From Suillus spraguei (taxonomy: Eukaryota; Basidiomycota; Agaricomycetes; Boletales; Suillaceae): a DNA stretch of 14,815 nt. A program made the translations under genes and the position numbers. Position 1 is the first letter of the stretch; each line of letters opens with the position of its first letter. Positions 1 to 7,774 of the stretch are shown here, piece after piece. A model generated the notes under the pieces. The model saw nothing but the letters and a program-made list of their open reading frames with translations, ran no database searches and had not been told where the DNA came from. The DNA lies in assembly GCA_016800925.1 (NCBI GenBank), contig JABCPU010001139.1:1-14815 (forward strand), in the 5' to 3' direction.

Positions 1-1
1 A

Positions 2-200
2 AAGGCTATCAAGAATATTCTGAAATGCACCGCAGTCTTAACGCTATTGCGGTCATATGTCAGCGGCTCTGCTCAGCAAATTTTATACGTAAGTCCATTA
101 CAATTACTATTCTCGATGCCCATCAATCGAACGATCTCTATCTTTAGGCAAGCACTACCGCCACTTGTAGCTACCTGAGTAAATTTACCCTCAGTCTGTG
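2..200 (+). CDS. Possible 3' end of a spliced host gene (weak)
   Basis: The window opens in a reading frame with no stop up to a good donor GTAAGT at 89, and an acceptor TTTAG ends at 147, giving a possible 59-nt intron. Splicing keeps the frame open from base 2 to a TGA at 198-200, giving about 47 C-terminal residues; the frame starting at base 1 would instead end soon after the splice. I do not recognise the peptide and there is no domain or codon-bias support. The branch point is weak. It could equally be non-coding flank. Confidence 0.2.
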
Positions 201-790
201 ACCAAGATGCCATAGTCTACGATATACACCATACAAGTTATGCAAAGTAGAAACTAGATGGCTTGTCTGGTTGTCTCCTGTTTCTTTACGACGAAGATCG
301 GTAATCAAGAACAACATGACAACCTGTTAGATTTTTCTTCAGTATGTGTACCGATCATTATGAACCATGTTTTTTTAGCCCGCTCGTTAGAATTCAAATC
401 CAACAAAGCAGTTAGGTTGACTTCGTCCGTCCTCCACGATTATAATGGAAGGATCTGAAGCAACCAAGTGATCCTCCAAGTGATTCAAGCTTGTCCATCA
501 GAACACATTTAGTACGTATGCGGTGCCAATCTTCAGCTTGAATCACAACGATAAGCTGGACAACAGAAAGATAATTTACCTCTAGTTGATATAAATTACA
601 TTCTATCGCCTTGTTCAGCTTCCAACGAGCAATGCTGCATTACTAGTAGTACTAAACAAACTGTATTGCATTCTAAGAACCAGCAAGTCTAAGACAGACC
701 TCGTAATCAATCTTTCATGCAGAACTGCCAACATGTAGTCACCAGGACATTTCGTTATGTACTATAATTATTAATACTCTCCGACCTGAC
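201..790. other. Flanking DNA without a recognisable gene
   Basis: About 590 bases of AT-leaning sequence between the possible gene end and the copia LTR. The longest ATG-started frame (258-458, 66 codons) has no recognisable composition or motif. The only structure seen is the 12-bp inverted repeat at 480-546. The last five bases (786-790, CTGAC) would be the left copy of the copia target duplication if the LTR start at 791 is right; no right copy survives. Confidence 0.5.
480..546. repeat. 12-bp inverted repeat
   Basis: GTGATTCAAGCT at 480-491 is exactly reverse-complementary to 535-546, separated by 43 bases. It could be a small cruciform or a relic of an element end. No target duplication was seen and no function can be assigned. 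Confidence 0.4.
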
Positions 791-1173
791 TGTTGGAATC
801 CGAACGATCCGAGATAGGTACCAGTGAGAAGAGATAAGAAGAGTGGTCCGAGCGCAAGGCCAGAATGGCCAATAGCGCGTGCCAGCGTGACGACGTCGTT
901 ACGCTGTGCAATATGCCATTTGATTAGTTTTATTATCGTTGCTATTCCACTCACCTTATAGTAGGCGCTCAAGCGCAAAAAACATCTCAGTTCTTTTCAA
1001 GAGACTGAGATGTAAGTACCTAGTCACCAGTTGCTGTTTTTGCCGTGGCTAACAAGCATTTTAGTTACCTGTTATCTAGGTACTTTAACCGTCAATATGA
1101 GTTCTTTTCAAGAGACTGAGATTTACCTGTTATCTAGCGCATCTGCTCCCCACCTTATTGTCTTATAATCCCA
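791..1173 (+). repeat. Probable 5' LTR of the copia element
   Basis: The start is placed at TGTTGGAAT (791), a form common for Copia LTRs. The end is placed at ATCCCA (1173), just before the primer-binding site, giving about 383 bp with TG...CA ends. The 3' LTR is missing, so neither boundary can be confirmed by comparison. A TATA-like TTATAG lies near 955. The distal third holds the hairpin and direct repeats described separately. Confidence 0.5.
982..1137. repeat. Hairpin and short direct repeats inside the copia LTR
   Basis: A 23-bp sequence at 989-1011 recurs exactly at 1100-1122 (offset 111). A 15-bp sequence, TTACCTGTTATCTAG, at 1065-1079 recurs at 1123-1137 (offset 58). The first 23-mer is the right part of a hairpin: ACATCTCAG (982-990) pairs with CTGAGATGT (1005-1013), extended by an internal TCTT/AAGA pairing. 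The second copy lacks the left arm. The different offsets point to at least two small duplications. Confidence 0.75.
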
Positions 1174-1175
1174 GA

Positions 1176-1187
1176 GGTTATGAGCCC
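1176..1187 (+). other. Primer-binding site, initiator tRNA-Met anticodon-arm type
   Basis: GGTTATGAGCCC is the complement of GGGCTCATAACC, the typical anticodon stem-loop of eukaryotic initiator tRNA-Met (CAT is the anticodon). Drosophila copia is known to prime from a cleaved initiator-tRNA fragment that pairs in this same arm rather than from the tRNA 3' end. The site lies two bases after the inferred LTR end and 10 bases before the gag start codon, the expected place. Confidence 0.65.
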
Positions 1188-1596
1188 TGACTCGACCATG
1201 GATACTACGCTCCCCAGCACTACATCTTCCCTGTTTAACGTCACAAAGTTAGCTGAAGATGGTTCAAATTGGATCACTTACAAGCAGAGGACACTGACGG
1301 CTATAAGTGCCCAAGGTTTGATGTGATATGCCACTGGAAGAGCTAAGAAGCCTGTCATGTACAAACTCGATGATAAGACGAAAGTCTTCAAGAAGGAAAA
1401 TGGGAGCCAGGCCAGTGCTACAGAGATAGAGGAACTCGAAAACAAAATCGAGGAGTATCAACAAAAGAACTCACTCGTCATGCAGCAGATATTCAGCATG
1501 ATCTCTGATCAGCTTTTACTGCATGTCCAAAGCCTGGAAGGTGCCCATGAGATCTGGGCAGAGATCTGCCAGATCCATGAAGGCAAAATGCAAATG

Positions 1597-1627
1597 CATC
1601 AGGAAATTCACACATTCCTTGACGTGC
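1597..1627 (+). repeat. Left terminal inverted repeat of the MITE
   Basis: 31 bases beginning CATCAGGAAATTC and ending GACGTGC, exactly reverse-complementary to 1839-1869. The match ends at both outer flanks (1596 and 1870) and inside (1628 and 1838). Confidence 0.93.
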
Positions 1628-1838
1628 CCTTATGCAGACTTATTTACACTTAACTGCCTTGGTGAAATTGAATCTACTTGTCCAAAATTTCAATGTGAGT
1701 GAATTCAGAAAAAAAATGTTGAGATATATTAATATACATGTTTTATTATATTTCGCACTCAAAAAATATAAGATATGCCAGGTGAATGATGTGAGAGAGA
1801 GCAAACAAGTTTTGAGATAAGTGAGTTAAGCTGATTAA

Positions 1839-1869
1839 GCACGTCAAGGAATGTGTGAATTTCCTGATG
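1839..1869 (-). repeat. Right terminal inverted repeat of the MITE
   Basis: 31 bases beginning GCACGTC and ending TTTCCTGATG, the exact reverse complement of the left arm. Copia coding sequence resumes two bases later, at 1872. Confidence 0.93.
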
Positions 1870-2801
1870 TGGTCCAGATAGACTTGCGCCGTCATATGCA
1901 TGAGATGAGATGCGAGGAGGGAGGTGATGTAAAGGCCCACTTTGCCGAGTTGTTGAGGCTCTGCAAGTGTCTTGCAGGCATGGGTGTCAATATAGAGGAT
2001 GTGCACTTTCACGTGATGGTGCTAGGGTCCCTGCCAGAGTCATACAGGCCCCTGCTATCGTCCATCACTGCTACTGCCAAAATAACGAATACGCCACTTA
2101 CCGTGCACAAGCTCATCAGCCTGATAAGTGAAGAGTACGAGCATTGGCAGCTGAGCGACCGATGTCCTGGCTGGAAGGCAGGAAATAGTGCCCTGAATGC
2201 CAGAGAGGCAAAAGGCAAGGGAAGAGTGTCAGCTACCTCCAGTAAAAGTAACCCGGACATTACCTGCTTTAATTGCAACTGCAAGGGCCACTATAAGACC
2301 GACTGCTGGAGACCAGGAGGAGGAAAGGAGGGCCAAGGGCCAAATCAACAGCGAAAGAGAGGAGAGAGACCCCCCAAGCAGGCCGCAAACTCAGCAGCCA
2401 AATCCTCTGAACCTGCGGATCAATACGCCTTTGTAACGTCAGACTTAGCCAGTGTGGCGAGGGACTTAAATGTACCACTGGAGAGGCGAGGTGCCATTGT
2501 AGACTCAGGAGCGACATCCCATTTCTGCCCGGATCAAGCAAAGTTCACGAACTTTGTGAAAATAGCACCCCAAGATGTGCATACAGCAGACGGTTCCACC
2601 CTCAGTGCCATAGGACGAGGCAACGTGGAGATTGAGCTACCTTTGGGTCAGAAAAAGACTAGTGTCACGTTGAAAAACACATTATACACACCTAAGATGG
2701 CTTTCACCCTCATATCCACTAATAGAATCACCTCCGCTGGCCTCGCTGTCCTGTTTGAAGGCTGCATGTGCAAGATACTCTTGCATGCACCCAAATGATG
2801 A

Positions 2802-3348
2802 GTCATTGCTGAAATCCCCCAAGTTGAAGGCCTATATAGTGTCATTGCCACACGTCAGATGCATCATGCACACATAGCGAAGTCCAAGCTCACCGTCAAT
2901 GAATTGCACAAAGTCTTAGGCCATGTGTCCCAACTGGTGGCCATGGATGCTGTGAGAAAAGGACTGGTCACAGGCATTGAACTTGATGCCGACTCGAAAC
3001 CTGAATTTTGCGATGCCTGCGTAAAGGCGAAGTCAGCAAAAAGGCCATTTCCCACAGAGACAGACAGCAGAGCGCTTACCTACGGGGAACTAGTCCATAC
3101 AGACCTCTGGGGTCCAGCACAGACCACGAGCCTCAGCGGATGTCTCTACTACATCAGCTTTACAGATGACTACAGTCGCCAAATGAGGCTTCAGTTCTTG
3201 AGACTCAAGAGCGAAGCACTTACTGCCTTTAAGGCCTATGAGGCCTGGCTTGCTCATCAATCGCCGGGAGTACGCCTATGGAGGGTCCGATCTGATCACG
3301 GGGGAGAGTACCTGAGCGCAGAGTTTGACACCTACCTATCTCAGCATG
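2802..3348 (+). pseudogene. Copia integrase, N-terminal half
   Basis: The segment continues the gag-pol frame after the tandem TGA. It shows a GAG-pre-integrase zinc region (LHKVLGHVS, then CDACVKAK) followed by the integrase core: HTDLWGP with the first catalytic Asp at 3102-3104, the FTDDYSR strand, and RSDHGGEY with the second catalytic Asp at 3294-3296. The reading frame stops making copia sense at 3348, where the reversed solo LTR starts. The third catalytic residue lies beyond that insertion at 4176. Confidence 0.9.
3344..3348. repeat. Left target-site duplication of the solo LTR
   Basis: GCATG, repeated exactly at 4118-4122. A 5-bp duplication is usual for Ty3/Gypsy integration. Confidence 0.92.
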
Positions 3349-4117
3349 TGTTAAGACTGTACTCAAGGGTAGAGAGATCCGAAGGGCTTTGGCCTCAGTT
3401 CGTACACTGTGCCCCTTTCTCGAGTAATGCCCCTTATTTCAGGGAGGAGTTATTCGTCCGAAGACCCGGAAGGGGTTGCGTGACGGATCCGGGTGTCCGA
3501 AGGTGTCGGATATAATACGTCCGAAGGTAATTCAGAACGTAAGGAGAGGACAGAGATTAAGGCTAGTTTCGGAACGAGTTCCTAACTAGAAACTAACGGA
3601 GATGGACTATCCGAAGATAGAGTCGGAGGTATAGACTATAGGAGTCAATCCTAAGTCTCGGAGGGTGACTTAAAGCGGAGAGTGGCTTAAGTCCGGAGGA
3701 GGCAGAATGAGTAGAATCTAAGATGATATTCGAACTAAGGTTCTACGGAGATCTACAAGTGGTTTATATACAGTAAGTATCTAAGACGGATAATTAGCAA
3801 GTCCAGGACCGAGGGCTATGTACGAAGTGTAACGGAAGTCTATTAGTTATTGCACAGCGGATCAGTAAGCATGAATCGGAAATGAACACAGGAAACGGAT
3901 CAGTAACACAGGACGGAAATATAAACAGCCGGAGTACCGGTAGTAGGAGAAAAGACGAAAGGAGATAGATGCAGATGTTCACCAGGGAGTTAAGGTGCGA
4001 GAAGTGAGTACATTCGGATGGGTGGTCCGGACAGGATCTGTGGACCGGACGGATATGGAAACGATCGGATCTGGACGGATATGATCGGATCTGAGATTAG
4101 AAGTATGGTATATGACA
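3349..4117 (-). mobile_element. Solo Ty3/Gypsy LTR, reverse orientation
   Basis: These 769 bases are the reverse complement of the LTRs at 5607-6375 and 12776-13544, with only a few scattered differences. The element begins TGTTAAGAC and ends TATATGACA on the + strand, i.e. TG...CA. It is flanked by a perfect GCATG duplication, and the copia integrase frame is restored across it, so it arrived as an insertion and lost its internal region by LTR-LTR recombination. The TATATAA promoter motif is at 3764-3770 on the minus strand. It separates the second catalytic Asp of the copia integrase from its Glu. Confidence 0.95.
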
Positions 4118-4122
4118 GCATG
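4118..4122. repeat. Right target-site duplication of the solo LTR
   Basis: GCATG, identical to 3344-3348. Copia coding sequence resumes directly after it with GIEHQLTVHD, in frame. Confidence 0.92.
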
Positions 4123-5606
4123 GTATAGAGCATCAGTTGACTGTACACGACTCACCTCAGCAGAATGGCATAGCCGAGTGCCTAAATTGGACTCTGGTAG
4201 AGCACAGAAGGGCAATGCTTATCACCAAGGACCTCCCTAAGTTCCTCTGGGCAGAGGCCGTCAGTTATGCTACCTGGTTGAAGAATTGCCTATTGTCTAG
4301 AGTGACACCAGGCACCACACCCTATGAACTTGTCCGAAAGGTAAAGCCCAGCCTTGCACAGGCACACGAATTTGGATGCACTGCCTATGTCCACCTCTTG
4401 GACGCCAGGAAACTCGAGCCGCGAGCAGAGGAAGGGGTTTTCATGGGGGTGGATGCAGAGAGCAAGGGTTACTGTATCTACTGGCCAGAGAAACGGAGGG
4501 TGTCAGTGGAATGGAATGTGACCTTTGCCCCTACCAAGGTGACTGTTGCCCAAGATGTACTGAACGAGGGGGAGTCCAACACCACCCCGAACAGTAACAG
4601 CAACAATAACAACAACAACGATGTTGCAGTTACTGAAGCTGGCAACGCACCTACCGTTCAGCACATCCCAGTGCCACCATCCTCCATCCCTACTCCAGAG
4701 CTGAGAGTAATGCGCAGTAGGCCAGCCCCAGGTTACTATACCAGACTTCAGAGTGGCCAGATGGCGACAGTTGCCATAGAGTCCCTGCTGGAGGCATCAG
4801 AATTGGACCTCCTGGATGAGGTAACCCACCTAGAATGCGCCCTGGCTGCTGCCAAGCCAGAGCCCACCTTGCAGCAGGCATTGAATGGCCCAGATGGGGT
4901 TGAATGGAAGGAGGCAGTTGACTACGAGATCAGTCAGTTAGAGAAACTTGGCACATGGAAGGTAACAGACTTACCCCGAGGAGCTAACATCATCCCCTGC
5001 CATTTTGTCCTGGTGACAAAGCGAGGCCCAGATGGTGAGAAACTTAAGCTCTGTGCCTGCCTAGTTGCAAATGGTCAGAGGCAGCAATACAGTGTTGACT
5101 ACTTCGACACCTTCGCCCCAACTGCAAATATGAGCACCATCAGGACAGTCCTGATGATGGCAGCCAAGAAGGACTGGGAAATCCACCAGGTCAACATCAA
5201 AAGCACTTACCTCTATGCTACTATCCAGGAAGAGATCTATATGAGGCCGCCACCCGGATATCTGAAGGATAGTCAGCAAGGAAAGGTATTGAAGCTAAAA
5301 CAGAGCTTACCTGGCCTGAAACAGGCCAGTTTTGAGTGGGCAGAAGAGCTGGCAGGAGTTTTTGAAAAGCTCAAGTTTACCTGCTCAAAGGTAGACCAGG
5401 CCGTCTACTTCAAGCGAGGGCCCAACAAGCATGTCGTCATCACCGTGTCTGTAGATGACATGGCCATCACTGCCAACCATATCTCTCACATCCACCGCTT
5501 TAAGGCACAACTCCTCGACTTCTTCAAAATATCAGACCTAGGGGAGTTAAACTGGCTGTTAGGACTGAAGATAACGTGCAAGCAAACTGCACACACCTTA
5601 ACCCTA
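4123..5606 (+). pseudogene. Copia integrase C-terminal half and truncated reverse transcriptase
   Basis: The segment opens with the third integrase residue, Glu at 4176-4178 in NGIAE. Discounting the solo LTR, 35 residues separate it from the second Asp, the normal DD35E spacing. A variable linker with an Asn run (about 4590-4620) leads into RT: EWKEAVDYEI, FAPTANMSTIR, and the palm motifs. The first palm Asp is replaced (VNIKSTY, AAC at 5193-5195; family form VDIKSAY), and the YVDD box reads SVDD (5448-5459). Two Cys at 5052-5060 sit where family members have Arg. The frame runs into the Gypsy LTR at 5607 shortly after LLGLKI, so RNase H is lost. No activity is possible. Confidence 0.92.
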
Positions 5607-5953
5607 TGTCATATACCATACTTCTAATCTCAGATCCGATCATATCCGTCCAGATCCGATCGTTTCCATATCCGTCCGTTCCACAGATCCTGTCCGGACC
5701 ACCCATCCGAATGTACTCACTTCTCGCACCTTAACTCCCTGGTGAACATCTGCGTCTATCTCCTTTCGTCATTTCTCCTACTACCGGTACTCCGGCTGTT
5801 TATATTTCCGTCCTGTGTTACTGATCCGTTTCCTGTGTTCATTTCCGATTCATGCTTACTGATCCGCTGTGCAATAACTAATAGACTTCCGTTACACTTC
5901 GTACATAGCCCTCGGTCCCGGACTTGCTGATTATCCGTCTTAGATACTTACTG

Positions 5954-5960
5954 TATATAA
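5954..5960 (+). promoter_or_regulatory. TATA box of the Gypsy LTR promoter
   Basis: TATATAA, conserved in all three LTRs (13124-13130 in the 3' LTR; 3764-3770 on the minus strand in the solo LTR). It lies 34 bases upstream of the 11-nt sequence complementary to the primer-binding site, the distance expected between a TATA box and a transcript start. Confidence 0.7.
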
Positions 5961-5987
5961 ACCACTTGTAGATCTTCGTAGAACCTT

Positions 5988-5998
5988 AGTTCGAATAT
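5988..5998 (+). other. Predicted transcript 5' end acting as self-primer
   Basis: AGTTCGAATAT is the exact reverse complement of 6378-6388, directly after the LTR. In Schizosaccharomyces pombe Tf1 the first 11 nt of the mRNA fold back and pair with the primer-binding site to prime reverse transcription. Length (11), position after the TATA box and placement of the partner all agree with that mechanism. The start at 5988 is inferred. Confidence 0.7.
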
Positions 5999-6377
5999 CA
6001 TCTTAGATTCTGCTCATTCTGCCTCCTCCGGACTTAAGTCACTCTCCGCTTTAAGTCACCTTCCGAGACTTAGGATTGACTCCTATAGTCCATACCTCCG
6101 ACTCTATCTTCGGATAGTCCATCTCCGTTAGTTTCTAGTTGGGAACTCGTTCCGAAACTAGCCTTAATCTCTTTCCTCTCCTTACGTTCCGAATTACCTT
6201 CGGACGTATTACATCCGACACCTTCGGACACCCGGATCCGTCACGCAACCCCTTCCGGGTCTTCGGACGAATAACTCCTTCCTGAAATAAAGGGCATTAC
6301 TCGAGAAAGGGGCACAGTGTACGAACTGAGGCCAAAGCCCTTCGGATCTCTCTACCCTTGAGTACAGTCTTAACAGT

Positions 6378-6388
6378 ATATTCGAACT
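6378..6388 (+). other. Self-priming primer-binding site (Tf1 type)
   Basis: ATATTCGAACT starts two bases after the LTR end and pairs over exactly 11 nt with 5988-5998; flanking bases on both sides do not pair. No TGG-initial sequence complementary to a tRNA 3' end is present at this place, which argues against ordinary tRNA priming. Confidence 0.72.
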
Positions 6389-6425
6389 CAAACCTTTCCG
6401 AGTAACTTAGCAACCATCCCATATC

Positions 6426-7718
6426 ATGCCTCCCCGTAAAGCTCAAAACACACTCCGAGGAGCCGGACTTGGTCCGATCCAACGAGATCCCACACCCATC
6501 GTCCAAACATTTACCAGTTTCTCTCAACGCCGCGCAAGCATGAGCGACATAGGTCAGAGTATCTCCGCCCGTCAAGTCAGACCGGATCCGATAACACCAA
6601 CTCGGAACCCGGATAACCCAGACCCCAATTCACGCCCGACCATTCGCTTTGATGATGAGCTGCGCAGTAATCTACCAGATGATGAAGTAGATGATCCGGA
6701 CAACGAGGACCTGGATGACGAAGAAGATCAAATCCACCTAAACCCTCAGGACCGGGTCCTAGCCCAACTATCCGTAGCCATTAACCACCTCGCTCGCAGT
6801 AGCCGTCGCACCCCCACCTCGGATGATAGCAAAGTCAAAATCCGTGAGCCAGATACCTTCGATGGGTCCGAACCTCGCAAGCTCCGGGCATTCTTCGTCC
6901 AATGTGAGCTCAACTTCCAGAGCAAACCTAGCGCTTTCCGTTCCGGACGCGCTAAAGTAAATTTCGCCCAATCCTACCTTAAGGGTATGGCTCTCGAGTG
7001 GTTTGAGCCGGACCTCCTTTCGGACGGATATAGCAACCGTCCGGATTGGATGGATGACTACTCCGAGTTCATGCTCGAGCTCCAAACCAATTTCGGACCA
7101 CACGATCCCTCCGGAGACGCAGAGATGCAGTTAGAACAACTCCACATGCGTGACGGACAACGCATCAACAAGTACGTTGTAGAATTCCAGCGACTTGCCT
7201 CCCAAGTACGCGAATGGGGAGACGGAGCCCTACGACGCCAATTCTACAATGGACTTCCGGCCCGAATCAAGGATGAGATTAGTCGCATGGGTAAGCCCAC
7301 TACCCTTTCGGAGTTCAAGACTCTCGCCCAGACCATCGATGCCCGTTACTGGGAACGGAGGGGCGAAGTCACCCGAGAGAGTAGAACCACCTCTTCCAAC
7401 CCTCCCAGGCAGTCAACATCCGACCGGACGAACTCCAACTCATCCGGATCCGATACGCCCAAATTCAATAAACCCACATACTCCACAGCATCCTCTACCC
7501 CGAAAGTTTCGGATCTTCCTAGTGTTGTTGGTACAGACGGAAAGCTAACCACCCAGGAGCGTCAGAGACGTTTTGACAAAAAGCTCTGTATGTTCTGCGG
7601 CGGACCTGGTCACACTGCCCGGGAATGCACCAAATCCACTTCGCGCGCTGCCAAAGGCCGCGCCGCTGTGCTCACTCCGGAAACGGAACCGGAAGCCTCG
7701 GATGAGGCAAAAAATTAG
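6426..7718 (+). CDS. gag: Gypsy Gag polyprotein
   Basis: A 430-residue structural protein expected to form the cytoplasmic virus-like particle and bind element RNA. The start is the first ATG after the primer-binding site (50 nt after the LTR). An acidic stretch at about residues 75-105 is followed by a retrotrans_gag-type capsid domain (about 140-310: FDGSEPRKLRAFFVQCE, LKGMALEWFEP, LEQLHMRDGQRINKYVVEF) and a Ser/Thr/Pro-rich linker. A CCHC zinc knuckle lies at residues 388-401 (C388, C391, H396, C401). The frame ends at TAG 7716-7718, directly after an A AAA AAT slippery heptamer, so a fraction of ribosomes should continue into pol. No damage seen. Confidence 0.93.
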   Translation: MPPRKAQNTLRGAGLGPIQRDPTPIVQTFTSFSQRRASMSDIGQSISARQVRPDPITPTRNPDNPDPNSRPTIRFDDELRSNLPDDEVDDPDNEDLDDEEDQIHLNPQDRVLAQLSVAINHLARSSRRTPTSDDSKVKIREPDTFDGSEPRKLRAFFVQCELNFQSKPSAFRSGRAKVNFAQSYLKGMALEWFEPDLLSDGYSNRPDWMDDYSEFMLELQTNFGPHDPSGDAEMQLEQLHMRDGQRINKYVVEFQRLASQVREWGDGALRRQFYNGLPARIKDEISRMGKPTTLSEFKTLAQTIDARYWERRGEVTRESRTTSSNPPRQSTSDRTNSNSSGSDTPKFNKPTYSTASSTPKVSDLPSVVGTDGKLTTQERQRRFDKKLCMFCGGPGHTARECTKSTSRAAKGRAAVLTPETEPEASDEAKN

Positions 7719-7757
7719 TCCGCGACCCTCCTGACTCCGTACGGGATGAGGGTCGCG
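7709..7757 (+). promoter_or_regulatory. Programmed -1 ribosomal frameshift signal at the gag-pol junction
   Basis: The heptamer A AAA AAT (7709-7715) lies in the correct phase of gag, immediately before the gag TAG. After a 5-nt spacer a perfect 10-bp GC-rich stem follows: CGCGACCCTC (7721-7730) with GAGGGTCGCG (7748-7757), loop of 17 nt. pol is in the -1 frame relative to gag and stays open upstream to 7706, so a -1 slip gives an uninterrupted Gag-Pol. Heptamer phase, spacer, stem and frame all agree with the known rule for -1 frameshifting. Confidence 0.87.
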
Positions 7758-7774
7758 TTGGCCCAACCCGTGCA

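Larger units (their letters stand above)
1597..1869. mobile_element. MITE-like non-autonomous DNA transposon
   Basis: A 273-bp AT-rich segment is bounded by perfect 31-bp terminal inverted repeats beginning CATCAGGAAATTC. It has no coding capacity and sits inside the copia gag, where codons ...AAA ATG CAA ATG / GTC CAG ATA... would otherwise be continuous. By parsimony TG is duplicated at 1595-1596 and 1870-1871. The small size, long perfect repeats and lack of a gene fit a MITE. A 2-bp TG duplication does not match the usual TA (Tc1/mariner), 3-bp (PIF/Harbinger) or 8-bp (hAT) rules, so I do not assign a superfamily. The perfect arms suggest a fairly recent insertion. Confidence 0.88.
1198..2795 (+). 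pseudogene. Copia gag and protease region, interrupted
   Basis: The frame starts at ATG 1198, shortly after the primer-binding site. It reads a Gag-like region (LAEDGSNWITYKQR at the start, EIWAEICQIHEG before the insertion), then a CCHC zinc knuckle at 2264-2306 (CX2CX4HX4C, for nucleic-acid binding) and an aspartic protease active site DSGATSHF from 2502. Damage: an in-frame TGA at 1324-1326; a MITE-like insertion at 1597-1871 that shifts the apparent frame by two; and a tandem TGA TGA at 2796-2801. Once the 275-bp insertion is discounted, the frames on both sides agree, so the insertion is the cause of the break. All stops fit CGA-to-TGA change. Confidence 0.9.
791..5606 (+). mobile_element. 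Ty1/Copia LTR retrotransposon, 3'-truncated and twice interrupted
   Basis: The element contains a probable 5' LTR, an initiator-tRNA-type primer-binding site, and one gag-pol frame in Pseudoviridae order (gag, zinc knuckle, protease, integrase, then RT). The order integrase before RT places it in Ty1/Copia. It stops at 5606 inside RT where a Gypsy 5' LTR begins; the RT C-terminus, RNase H, polypurine tract and 3' LTR are absent from the window. A MITE-like element (275 bp including its 2-bp duplication) and a solo LTR (774 bp including its 5-bp duplication) interrupt it. Subtracting both from 1198-5606 leaves 3360 nt, exactly 1120 codons in one frame. It is dead and is the oldest element here. 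Confidence 0.93.
5607..6375 (+). repeat. 5' LTR of the Gypsy element
   Basis: 769 bp from TGTCATATACC to CAGTCTTAACA. By eye it differs from the 3' LTR at about ten substitutions (mostly transitions) and four single-base indels, roughly 1.3% substitution. The same family supplies the reversed solo LTR. The upstream neighbour is copia RT coding sequence. Confidence 0.96.

Noticed and set aside
4585..4620. AAC-rich stretch as a microsatellite
   Set aside because: It is in frame and encodes the Asn/Ser-rich linker between copia integrase and RT, a normally variable region; short and imperfect.
5742..5930. A 62-codon hydrophobic frame present in all three LTRs
   Set aside because: It starts at GTG, lies in the promoter-proximal LTR part upstream of the TATA box, and is repeated only because the LTR is repeated.
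6376..6390. ATTCGAACTC after the 5' LTR as a tRNA T-arm-type primer site
   Set aside because: It resembles a T-loop complement, but the exact 11-nt complement at the expected transcript start fits self-priming better, and no TGG start is present.
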